Assembly: GCF_003999195.1 (NCBI RefSeq)
Contig: NZ_RJVR01000266.1
Span: 1-54,939, forward strand
Source of the DNA: Streptomyces soli
GTDB lineage: Bacteria; Actinomycetota; Actinomycetes; Streptomycetales; Streptomycetaceae
DNA: 54,939 bases
Reading direction: 5' to 3'
The position numbers and the translations under genes were made by a program. Of the stretch, positions 27,540 to 36,368 are shown piece after piece. Positions within the stretch are counted from its first letter, which is position 1. Every line of letters starts with the position of its first letter. Under the pieces are notes generated by a model. That model worked only from the letters and a program-made list of their open reading frames with translations, had not been told where the DNA came from and ran no database searches.

Positions 27540-27762
27540 GCTCTTTCCCCCCGGGAACCCGGACAAATGGATAGATACCCAGAGCGTGCCTGAGAATCCT
27601 AAGGACAGATGAGGATAGTACGTGAACGCTTTCGAGGGATTCTGAAACCAACCATGCATATATGGGCGCGTATCGGACATCGAATCATGCTCGAAATGCG
27701 ATCGTGACTGGTCATATGGAGTGATCTACGCCTCATTGATATCGCACAGGAAAGAGCACATC
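27540..27762. promoter_or_regulatory. AT-rich divergent promoter region of the glycan island
   Basis: The 223 bases between the GT2 gene (minus) and the GH12-like lipoprotein gene (plus) are noticeably richer in A+T than surrounding DNA (for example CATGCATATATGGG at about 27653). They must hold promoters in both directions. No operator is recognised. The base composition could mark recent acquisition or strong promoters. Confidence 0.5.
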
Positions 27763-28992
27763 GTGGTAACCGCGACCCCTCGGGGATCTCTGATCGGGTC
27801 AATACGGGCTATCCGGGCGGTGGTTGCCTGTAGCACCGTGATCGGCCTGCTCGGCGGCTGCTCGGACGCGGAGAGCCCGACGCCGACCAAAACCACATCG
27901 GCCTCGGCATCCGCATCCGGCCCTGTCGATGTGTGCACGTCGACGCGGCAGCCCTTCCCCCAGCGCCTGGTGGAAACGGGGAAGTTCAGCATCGAGCCGA
28001 ACGCGTGGAACACCTCCGCCGGTAGCCTGTGCCTGGACACACCCGGCAGCACCGGCTTCACCGTCTCCGCAGTGCGCGGGCTCGTCGCGAAGAATCCGAA
28101 AGCCCCTGACGCCTATCCCAACATCGCCACCGTCCCCGGCACGTCCGGGCTGCCGGTGCGGGTCGGCGACCTGGGCGACGCGACCAGCGACTGGAGCGCT
28201 TGGGCCGCCGCCTCGGGTTCGTACAACATGGCCTACGACCTCTGGTACGGCCCGAGCGCCGGCAACTGCGACTCCGCCTCCAGCGCTGAGGTGATGATCT
28301 GGCTCGACGCCACCGACGACATTGCGCCCGCAGGGAGCCGCATTCCGGGGACAGTCACCCTGGGGGACGCCTCCTACGCGGTCTTCGCGGCCCCCATCAC
28401 CGGTGCGCACAGCGTGATCAGCTACGTCAGGGCCGAGCCGACCCATACCGCCCGCCGACTCGACCTCCGGCTGTTCACCGCCGACGCACTCCAACGCGGC
28501 TACGTCCCGCCGGAGTCGTACCTGTGCAAGGTGGCGGCGGGCTTCGAGATCTGGAACGGCGGAGTCGGCCTGCGCACCTTCTCCTTCGCCTTCCACAACA
28601 GCGTCGGCCTGCCGGTCGGGGTCCTGCGATCCGGAGCCGCCGGGATCTGCCTGCGGGCGGACGGCCGCCCCGCTACCGGGTCTTGCGGAGGCGCCGGAGG
28701 AAAGACGACCTGGACAGTGGCCAACGACGGTTCGCTGCGGACAGGCGGGCGCTGCCTCCAGCCCGCGAAGAAGAGCGGTAGCGTCACGACGGCCGTGCTG
28801 GCCGCCTGCACCGGCGGCACCCCCCAGCGCTGGGCCACCGACCCGGGCCACCGCCTCGTAAACACCGCGTCCGGCCGCTGTCTGGACACCGCTGGCGGCT
28901 CGCTTGCGGTTGGCGTCACCGCCCAGCTGAAGCCCTGCCACAACGGAGCGTCGCAGCGCTGGCAGCTGCCCTACAACGGTCTGGCGTCATGA
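27763..28992 (+). CDS. Lipoprotein with GH12-like domain and ricin-type lectin domain
   Basis: The start GTG 27763 has AGGAAAGAG upstream. The 409-residue precursor has a lipobox, IGLLGGC, with Cys33. Residues about 60-285 fit the GH12 endoglucanase plan: SAEVMIWLD holds the expected nucleophile Glu176, and AAGFEIWNGG holds the expected acid/base Glu262. The GH12 call rests on these motifs and order, so it is moderate. Residues about 288-409 are a ricin-B lectin with QRW repeats (TPQRWATD, ASQRWQLP) and paired Cys. It is divergent from the GT2 operon and followed by a GT-C gene. It probably cuts or binds the polymer at the cell surface. Confidence 0.75.
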   Translation: MVTATPRGSLIGSIRAIRAVVACSTVIGLLGGCSDAESPTPTKTTSASASASGPVDVCTSTRQPFPQRLVETGKFSIEPNAWNTSAGSLCLDTPGSTGFTVSAVRGLVAKNPKAPDAYPNIATVPGTSGLPVRVGDLGDATSDWSAWAAASGSYNMAYDLWYGPSAGNCDSASSAEVMIWLDATDDIAPAGSRIPGTVTLGDASYAVFAAPITGAHSVISYVRAEPTHTARRLDLRLFTADALQRGYVPPESYLCKVAAGFEIWNGGVGLRTFSFAFHNSVGLPVGVLRSGAAGICLRADGRPATGSCGGAGGKTTWTVANDGSLRTGGRCLQPAKKSGSVTTAVLAACTGGTPQRWATDPGHRLVNTASGRCLDTAGGSLAVGVTAQLKPCHNGASQRWQLPYNGLAS

Positions 28993-29097
28993 CGATGGCT
29001 TATCATCCACACATCGTCCACACACTTGAGCGATAGACCGGCGGGGGGGCGTTCCGTCGGGTCAAGGCGCCGACTTCCGAGCGAGAAAGACCGCCTG

Positions 29098-30810
29098 ATG
29101 ACTGCAGATGGAACCTGGATCCGACCCGAGGGCGCCGGACCGCGAGCCGGCACAGGCACCAGACCTGCGCCTGGCCGCCCCGCCCCAGGCCCGGCCGACC
29201 CCGCCACCATGCCGCTGGGAACGGTTACCCAGGACGCAGCCGCCCGCCGCGCGGCTGACAGGAAAACACGCCGCCGGCCGCCGGCACCGGTCGTCAAGCC
29301 TCCCAAGGCCGTGTTCCGCACGGACTGGTTGCCGCTGCTCGTGGTGCTGCTGGTCCAGGGTGTGCTCTCCTTCCGCCTCACCGGCGCCAACACCGCGTTC
29401 GTCGACGAGGGCACGTACATCTACTCGGGATACCAGGAGCTCGCGCATCTGGTGCACGGGGACCCCGTCGCCTCGTACGAGAGCTTCTTCTCCGGCTCGC
29501 CGCTGCTGTACCCGGTCGTGGTGGCGCTCTCCGATATCGTCGGTGGCCTGCGCGGCACGCGGCTGCTGAGCCTGGTGTTCATGCTCTCCGCCACCCTCGC
29601 GGTCCACGCGGCGACGAGGCGGATGTACGGCTCGCTCGCCGCCTTCTTCGCGGCGGCGCTGTTCGCCGCCATGGGACCCACCCAGTTCCTGGGCGGATAC
29701 TCCACCTATGACTCGATGGCGCTCGCGCTGGTCGCCTGCGCCGGCTACTTCACGGTGCGGCTGACGACCGGCGGCGGATACCCCAGCACGGTTGTCGCCG
29801 CCGTCGCCATGGCCCTGGCCGACTGGACTAAGTACGCCTCGCTGCTGTGGGCACCCGTGATCCTGGGCATCGCCGTATTCGCGGGCAGCGGAGGATCCCC
29901 TTGGGAGCGCGCCCGGTGGCGGCGGGGAATCGAACTCGCGGTCGTCTGGCTGATCGCCCTCGTCGTCCCCGCCGTCTCGGCGACGACCTACGTCGACGGG
30001 TTCAACCACACCACCCTGATGCGTACGCCGGGCACCGACTCCGCCTCGTATGTGGCGGAGGAGGCCGCGAAGTGGGTGGGCCCCCTGCTGGTCCTGACCC
30101 TCATCGGCGTGATTGTGACCCTGTTCTCCACCTCGCGCGGCAAGAACAACCGGGCCGAGTTCTGGCTCGCCCTGGTCCTGCTGGCGGGCGGTCTGCTCGC
30201 GCCGGTGAACCAGGTCCGCATCCACACCTGGCTGTCCCTGCAAAAGCACGTCGACTTCGGCGCCTGGTTCGCCTGCATCGTCGCCGGACTCCTGCTCGCC
30301 CGGATCTTCGCCGCCCTGCGGAGCAAGGTCCATGTCGTGGCGAGCGTCCTCGTCACCGCACTGGTCGTCGGCCCCCTCGGCTATGTGGGAGCGAGCCAGG
30401 CTTCGTACATGTTCAACGAGTGGCCGGACTCCACGGGCCTGGTGTCCGCGCTGAAGCCCTACGTCCACAAGGGCAAGGACGAGTATCTGGTCGAGAACTA
30501 CGACGTCCCGGCCTACTACCTGCGCGAGTCCTCCAACTGGCAGCAGTGGCAGGACCTGGTGGGCAAGAGCTACACCGATCCCAAGACCAAGAAGACCCTC
30601 AGCGGGACCCCGGCCCTCCAGGCCGCCGTCAAGGACCACCTCTACTCGATCGTCGTGCTGGACTTCACCCAGACCGCCGGCATCGACACCGCGCTCCAGC
30701 CCACGCTCAAGCAGGCCGGATACCGCGTGCACAAGGTCATCGAGAGCAACCGGACCGGCAACGGCAAGTACACGATCTACTTCGCCCCGGGTTTCGGAAA
30801 GAAGAAGTGA
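29098..30810 (+). CDS. Polytopic GT-C-type membrane glycosyltransferase
   Basis: I start at ATG 29098 (MTADGTW); an upstream TTG at 29026 is less likely. This protein of 570 residues has a Pro-rich cytosolic N-terminus (about 1-75), then about 10-11 membrane helices and a C-terminal outer part with WPDST, YYLRESSNWQQW and a YTIYFAPGF end. The first outer loop carries NTAFVDEGTYIYSGYQEL with the Asp103-Glu104 pair expected of PMT/ArnT-like GT-C catalysis. It would use polyprenyl-phosphate sugar, such as product of the synthase at 21029-21811, to modify protein or polymer outside the membrane. It follows the GH12-like gene by 105 bases and is paralogous to 23177-24889. Confidence 0.85.
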   Translation: MTADGTWIRPEGAGPRAGTGTRPAPGRPAPGPADPATMPLGTVTQDAAARRAADRKTRRRPPAPVVKPPKAVFRTDWLPLLVVLLVQGVLSFRLTGANTAFVDEGTYIYSGYQELAHLVHGDPVASYESFFSGSPLLYPVVVALSDIVGGLRGTRLLSLVFMLSATLAVHAATRRMYGSLAAFFAAALFAAMGPTQFLGGYSTYDSMALALVACAGYFTVRLTTGGGYPSTVVAAVAMALADWTKYASLLWAPVILGIAVFAGSGGSPWERARWRRGIELAVVWLIALVVPAVSATTYVDGFNHTTLMRTPGTDSASYVAEEAAKWVGPLLVLTLIGVIVTLFSTSRGKNNRAEFWLALVLLAGGLLAPVNQVRIHTWLSLQKHVDFGAWFACIVAGLLLARIFAALRSKVHVVASVLVTALVVGPLGYVGASQASYMFNEWPDSTGLVSALKPYVHKGKDEYLVENYDVPAYYLRESSNWQQWQDLVGKSYTDPKTKKTLSGTPALQAAVKDHLYSIVVLDFTQTAGIDTALQPTLKQAGYRVHKVIESNRTGNGKYTIYFAPGFGKKK

Positions 30811-30832
30811 CGTAAAGAAGTGCCTTACGGAC

Positions 30833-30869
30833 AGGGCCCGGACCGCGCGAGGAGCGCGGTCCGGGCCCT
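30833..30869. terminator. Strong bidirectional hairpin terminator
   Basis: A perfect 16-bp stem (30833-30848 with 30854-30869; AGGGCCCGGACCGCGC and complement) has a 5-base loop. It lies between the stops of the convergent GT-C and guaB3 genes and marks the right border of the glycan island. Confidence 0.9.
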
Positions 30870-30893
30870 TGGTGCTGCCTACGTCGGCAGACG

Positions 30894-32015
30894 TCAGCGG
30901 TGGTGCGTGGGAGACACCGTCACCTCGACGCGCTGGAACTCCTTGAGGTCGCTGTAGCCCGTCGTGGCCATCGAACGGCGCAGGGCACCGAAGAAGTTCA
31001 TCGAGCCGTCCGGTGCGTGGGACGGGCCGAGGAGGATCTCCTCCGTCGTGCCGGCGGTGCCGAGGTTCATGCGCTTGCCGCGCGGCAGTTCGGTGTTGAC
31101 CGCTTCCATGCCCCAGTGGAAGCCGCGGCCCGGTGCGTCGGTGGCGCGGGCGAGCGGAGAGCCCATCATCACGGCGTCGGCGCCGCAGGCGATGGCCTTG
31201 GGGAGGTCGCCGCTGGCGCCGAAGCCGCCGTCGGCGATGACGTGGACGTAGCGGCCGCCCGACTCGTCCATGTAGTCGCGGCGGGCGGCCGCCACGTCGG
31301 CCACGGCGGTCGCCATCGGCACCTGGATGCCCAGCACGTTGCGGGTGGTGTGCGCGGCGCCGCCGCCGAAGCCGACGAGGACGCCGGCCGCGCCGGTACG
31401 CATCAGGTGCAGGGCGGCGGTGTAGGTGGCGCAGCCGCCGACGATGACCGGGACGTCGAGCTCGTAAATGAACTGCTTGAGGTTCAGCGGCTCGTGCGAG
31501 CCCGAGACGTGCTCGGCGGAGACGGTCGTGCCCCGGATGACGAACAGGTCGACGCCCGCGTCGACTACGGCCTTGGAGAACTGGGCGGTGCGCTGCGGGG
31601 AGAGTGCGGCGGCGGTGACCACACCCGCGTCGCGCACCTCCTTGATGCGCTGACCGATCAGTTCTTCCTTGATCGGCTCCCCGTAGATCTCCTGCAGCCG
31701 CTTGGTGGCCGCCGCGTCGTCCAGCTCGGCGATCTCGGCCAGCAGCGGCTCCGGGTCCTCGTACCGCGTCCACAGGCCCTCGAGGTTGAGCACCCCGAGC
31801 CCGCCGAGGTTGCCGATGCGGATCGCGGTCTCCGGGGAGACCACGGAGTCCATCGGCGCCGCGAGGAACGGCAGCTCGAAGCGGTAGGCGTCGATCTGCC
31901 AGGCGATCGAGACCTCCTTCGGGTCCCGGGTGCGCCGGCTCGGGACGACGGCGATGTCGTCGAATGCGTAGGCCCTGCGGCCCCGCTTGCCCCGCCCGAT
32001 CTCGATCTCAGTCAC
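30894..32015 (-). CDS. guaB3: GuaB3-family IMP-dehydrogenase-related protein
   Basis: Start GTG 32015 (VTEIEIGRGK), with GAAGGAAAGG upstream, gives 373 residues, the usual GuaB3 length. It is an IMPDH/GMP-reductase TIM barrel without CBS domains. AYAFDDIAVVPSRRTRD, LPFLAAPMDSVVSP and GADAVMMGSPLARA are characteristic. At the active-site loop, where IMPDH has GPGSICTTR, this protein has GGGAAHTTRNVLG, with His222 in place of Cys. It should therefore not work by the usual thioimidate chemistry unless another Cys serves. It lies 102 bases downstream of guaB, in the same direction, as in other actinobacteria. The role is probably purine nucleotide interconversion or its control. Confidence 0.9.
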   Translation of the reverse strand: MTEIEIGRGKRGRRAYAFDDIAVVPSRRTRDPKEVSIAWQIDAYRFELPFLAAPMDSVVSPETAIRIGNLGGLGVLNLEGLWTRYEDPEPLLAEIAELDDAAATKRLQEIYGEPIKEELIGQRIKEVRDAGVVTAAALSPQRTAQFSKAVVDAGVDLFVIRGTTVSAEHVSGSHEPLNLKQFIYELDVPVIVGGCATYTAALHLMRTGAAGVLVGFGGGAAHTTRNVLGIQVPMATAVADVAAARRDYMDESGGRYVHVIADGGFGASGDLPKAIACGADAVMMGSPLARATDAPGRGFHWGMEAVNTELPRGKRMNLGTAGTTEEILLGPSHAPDGSMNFFGALRRSMATTGYSDLKEFQRVEVTVSPTHHR

Positions 32016-32117
32016 GTGTGTGGCCTTTCCTTCGTGGCTTGCCAGGCCCATTATCCCAGGGCCGGCAGGCGAAAGCCCGCGGCCGTACGTACGGGGCCGC
32101 GGGCTGTGCCGTACGCG

Positions 32118-33668
<1,551 letters not shown>

Positions 33669-33679
33669 CTAGGAGTGTG

Positions 33680-33826
33680 CTGAAGATTTAGGCCGGGTCA
33701 GCGAGCGGCGTCCGGTGCGTGCAGCTGCACGGTGGACGGATTCCCGGATAGTGGTGTTCTATCCGGGAATCCGGCCAACGCAGCAGATGTGCGGGCAGGG
33801 CGTCGCGAGCCCGGCCTAGATCTTCA
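33680..33826. repeat. 147-bp nested palindrome (MITE-like) between shbA and guaB
   Basis: The outer ends are inverted copies: CTGAAGATTTAGGCCGGG at 33680 pairs with CCCGGCCTAGATCTTCAG ending at 33826, with one mismatch. The centre is a perfect 14-bp stem, 33737-33750 with 33760-33773, and a 9-base loop. The sequence between is only loosely complementary. It encodes nothing visible. It lies in the guaB leader and just after the shbA stop, so it could be a short non-autonomous mobile element, a terminator for shbA, or an RNA leader structure of guaB. Confidence 0.7.
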
Positions 33827-33864
33827 GTGCGCTCCCAGACGGGACACGCCGTCGGACGAGGGTC

Positions 33865-34500
33865 CTACGCGCTCAGGTCCTTCGGCCCGTCCACGTCGAC
33901 CGGGGTGGCCTGCGTGGTCTCCTCAGCCAGCGCCCGCAGCCGGCTGAGCGCGCGGTGCTGCGCCACCCGTACGGCCCCGGGCGACATGCCGAGTTTCTGG
34001 CCGGTCTCCTCGGCACTCAGGCCGACCGCCACCCGCAGCAGGACTAGCTCGCGCTGGTGCTCGGGAAGATTGGCCAGCAGTTGCTTGGCCCATTCGGCGT
34101 CGCTGCTGAGCAGTGCCCGCTCCTCGGGGCCGAGGGAGTCGTCGGGCTGCTCGGGCATCTCCTCCGAGGGGACCGCCGTGCTGCCGGGGCCGCGCATCGC
34201 GGCCCGCTGCAGATCGGCGACCTTGTGGGCGGCGATACCGAAGACGAACGCCTCGAAGGGGCGGCCCTGGTCGCGGTAGCGCGGCAGCGCGCAGAGCACG
34301 GCGAGGCAGACCTCCTGTGCGAGGTCGTCCACGAAGTGACGCGCGCCGCCCGGCAATCGGGACAGCCGGGTGCGGCAGTAGCGCTCGGCCAGGGGGTGGA
34401 CATGGGCCAGCAGATCGTGGGTGGCCTGCTCGTCGCCCTCCACGGCGCGACTGACGAGAGCGCCGATGCCTGTCTCGTTGCCTGCCGCCTCGTCGCGCAT
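33865..34500 (-). CDS. shbA: ShbA-type ECF RNA polymerase sigma factor
   Basis: The sigma-70-like protein has region 2 ([14 protein letters not shown] to [42 protein letters not shown]) and region 4 ([45 protein letters not shown]) with no region 3, as in ECF factors. ATG 34500 (MRDEAAG) gives 211 residues; the frame stays open to 34674, so the start is not certain. Placement next to bldM and guaB and the sequence match the Streptomyces factor ShbA, which drives transcription of the principal sigma gene hrdB in studied species. The identification is from family recognition. Transcribed in the same direction as bldM and guaB. Confidence 0.85.
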   Translation of the reverse strand: MRDEAAGNETGIGALVSRAVEGDEQATHDLLAHVHPLAERYCRTRLSRLPGGARHFVDDLAQEVCLAVLCALPRYRDQGRPFEAFVFGIAAHKVADLQRAAMRGPGSTAVPSEEMPEQPDDSLGPEERALLSSDAEWAKQLLANLPEHQRELVLLRVAVGLSAEETGQKLGMSPGAVRVAQHRALSRLRALAEETTQATPVDVDGPKDLSA

Positions 34501-34753
34501 CCGTCCATAGTGCCTCCCCACCGGACGATCCGCCGCATCGCGCCCGGACATCTGCCCCGAAGCGTTATGAGAGACCGCGCCGGCCGCTGTCATGCCATGC
34601 ACCGGCTCAGGCACTTGCTCATGCACTTGCTCCTGCATGTGCCGCCCCGCCCGCCCGTCCCCGATGAGTCCCATACCTCAAGCATGCGTCCTCGCTCCGG
34701 AAACCGGTACGAGCAGAGCGACCCCATAGCCGGTGCACAGCAAGCCCACGTCT

Positions 34754-35365
34754 TCAGCGGACCAGGCCCCAGCGGAAGCCGAGCGCGACGGCGTGCGCCC
34801 GGTCCGATGCGCCGAGCTTCTTGAAGAGCCGCCGTGCGTGCGTTTTCACCGTGTCCTCGGAGAGGAAGAGCTCACGGCCGATCTCCGCGTTGGAGCGGCC
34901 GTGGCTCATGCCCTCCAGCACCTGGATCTCACGCGCGGTCAGCGTGGGCGCAGCGCCCATCTCGGCCGAGCGCAGCCTGCGCGGGGCGAGCCGCCAGGTC
35001 GGGTCGGCGAGGGCCTGGGTCACCGTGGCCCGCAGTTCGGCGCGCGAGGCGTCCTTGTGCAGATAGCCGCGGGCGCCGGCCGCCACCGCTAGGGCGACCC
35101 CGTCCAGGTCCTCGGCGACGGTGAGCATGATGATGCGGGCACCGGGGTCGGCGGACAGGAGCCGCCGCACCGTTTCCACACCCCCGAGGCCGGGCATGCG
35201 CACGTCCATCAGAATGAGGTCCGAGCGGTCGGCGCCCCAGCGGCGGAGGACTTCCTCGCCGTTGGCCGCAGTCGTTACGCGCTCGACGCCGGGCACGGTC
35301 GCCACCGCGCGGCGCAGGGCCTCTCGGGCAAGCGGGGAGTCGTCGCAGACGAGGACGGAAGTCAT
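34754..35365 (-). CDS. bldM: Developmental response regulator BldM
   Basis: This 203-residue protein is BldM by its near-canonical sequence. It has a receiver domain with Asp54 in LILMDVRMPG, a linker, and a LuxR/NarL-type helix-turn-helix (LTAREIQVLEGMSHGRSNAEIGRELFLSEDTVKTHARRLFKKL). BldM is an orphan atypical regulator that acts as a homodimer early in aerial development and as a heterodimer with WhiI later. I choose ATG 35365 (MTSVLVCDD) over the in-frame ATG at 35425 because it gives the known length. A sigma-BldN promoter lies 124-151 bases upstream. Confidence 0.97.
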   Translation of the reverse strand: MTSVLVCDDSPLAREALRRAVATVPGVERVTTAANGEEVLRRWGADRSDLILMDVRMPGLGGVETVRRLLSADPGARIIMLTVAEDLDGVALAVAAGARGYLHKDASRAELRATVTQALADPTWRLAPRRLRSAEMGAAPTLTAREIQVLEGMSHGRSNAEIGRELFLSEDTVKTHARRLFKKLGASDRAHAVALGFRWGLVR

Positions 35366-35488
35366 GACCGTCCTCCGCAGCTGATCCGCGTCACGTTGAG
35401 CCTCCAGGCTGTACGAAATCGTCACCGGTGGGGCTGACGGCTTCGGGCGCCTGCCCGAATAGTTCGACCGCCAACCACTTCCGCACCT

Positions 35489-35516
35489 TCAACGACCCTC
35501 ACTCGAAAGAGTTACG
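35489..35516 (-). promoter_or_regulatory. Sigma-BldN-dependent promoter of bldM (bldMp1)
   Basis: On the minus strand CGTAAC (35516-35511) and CGTTGA (35494-35489) are separated by exactly 16 bases. This is identical to the published -35/-10 of bldMp1 recognised by the ECF sigma factor BldN. It gives a leader of about 115-120 bases before the bldM start. Confidence 0.9.
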
Positions 35517-35737
35517 GAGTTTGGCGGGCATCTCCCGCACTCTCTGTGCGCGGGCGGACACGGATCAGCTACATCGCAGGTCACATGGGCACATCGGGGG
35601 ACAAACCGCAGCGGCTCGCGCGCCCACTTGCCGGACACCCGAACCGCCGAGCGGGGCGCAATGTCAGATTTTGCCTGTTTGGCGGCTTTTTACCCGCATG
35701 GCGGGAGTTCATTGGCGTTTTTGTGATGAATCATATT

Positions 35738-35762
35738 TACATCTACTTCGATGGTAGATGTA
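35738..35762. repeat. Inverted repeat in the whiD leader
   Basis: TACATCTAC (35738-35746) and GTAGATGTA (35754-35762) form a perfect 9-bp inverted repeat with a 7-base spacer, ending 80 bases before the whiD start. It is either a dimeric regulator site or an RNA hairpin of the leader. Confidence 0.55.
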
Positions 35763-35842
35763 CGGTCGAAGGCACCGGCCCCAGAGAACTTGCTTCTGGA
35801 AGATGCCCCCCACCCACAGCCCACCTCTTGAGGAGATGAGCA

Positions 35843-36148
35843 ATGGCAGACTTCTCCCGCCTCCCGGGCCCCAACGCCGACCTCTGGGACTGGCAGCTGA
35901 TCGCCGCCTGCCGAGGCGTCGACAGTTCGCTGTTCTTCCACCCCGAGGGCGAGCGAGGGGCAGCGCGGAGCGCGCGCGAAGCGGCGGCCAAGGAGGTGTG
36001 CATGCGCTGCCCCGTGCGCGTCGAATGCGCGACGCATGCACTCGCGGTCCGAGAGCCCTACGGCGTGTGGGGCGGACTGACCGAGGACGAGCGCGAGGAG
36101 ATGATGGGCCGGTCGCGAAACCGGATCATGAGCGCCCACATCCACTGA
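35843..36148 (+). CDS. whiD: WhiD, Wbl-family iron-sulfur sporulation regulator
   Basis: This 101-residue Wbl protein binds a [4Fe-4S] cluster through Cys23, Cys53, Cys56 and Cys62, the same positions as in characterised WhiD. The turn motif GVWGGL follows, then a basic C-terminus. WhiD is needed for late sporulation and pairs with the principal sigma factor. The start has GAGGAG nine bases upstream. The N-terminus MADFSRLPGPNADLWDW and the place beside bldM support WhiD over other Wbl members. The C-terminus is slightly shorter than the version I recall (about 112 residues). Confidence 0.95.
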   Translation: MADFSRLPGPNADLWDWQLIAACRGVDSSLFFHPEGERGAARSAREAAAKEVCMRCPVRVECATHALAVREPYGVWGGLTEDEREEMMGRSRNRIMSAHIH

Positions 36149-36181
36149 GGAAACGTTTCTCCTAGGCGGGCGGCACGGTCG

Positions 36182-36216
36182 CCCGCCGCGGGCGAAACGG
36201 TTTCGCCCGCGGCGGG
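36182..36216 (+). terminator. whiD terminator hairpin
   Basis: CCCGCCGCGGGCGAAAC (36182-36198) and its exact complement (36200-36216) make a 17-bp palindrome around one base, 33 bases after the whiD stop. Confidence 0.85.
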
Positions 36217-36368
36217 TGGCACGTCGTCCGGTGATGCGCGTTGCCCGCCGCACTCTTCGCTTCCCCACTTCTGCGCGCCTCTCCGCGGCGACTACTCGCA
36301 ATCACTCGCAATCACCCGAACGGAGCAACTCTGGACTTCGGGACCGGCCGGCCTCAGTCTCAGGAGAC

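Larger units (their letters stand above)
35366..35842. promoter_or_regulatory. bldM-whiD divergent control region
   Basis: This 477-base gap contains the sigma-BldN promoter of bldM and, on the other side, the whiD leader. The half nearest whiD is AT-richer (about 35690-35765) and includes TTGGCG-17-ATTTAC at about 35713-35741 as a weak candidate whiD promoter, plus the inverted repeat at 35738-35762. A BldD operator would be expected from knowledge of related species, but I did not find a convincing one. Confidence 0.6.
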
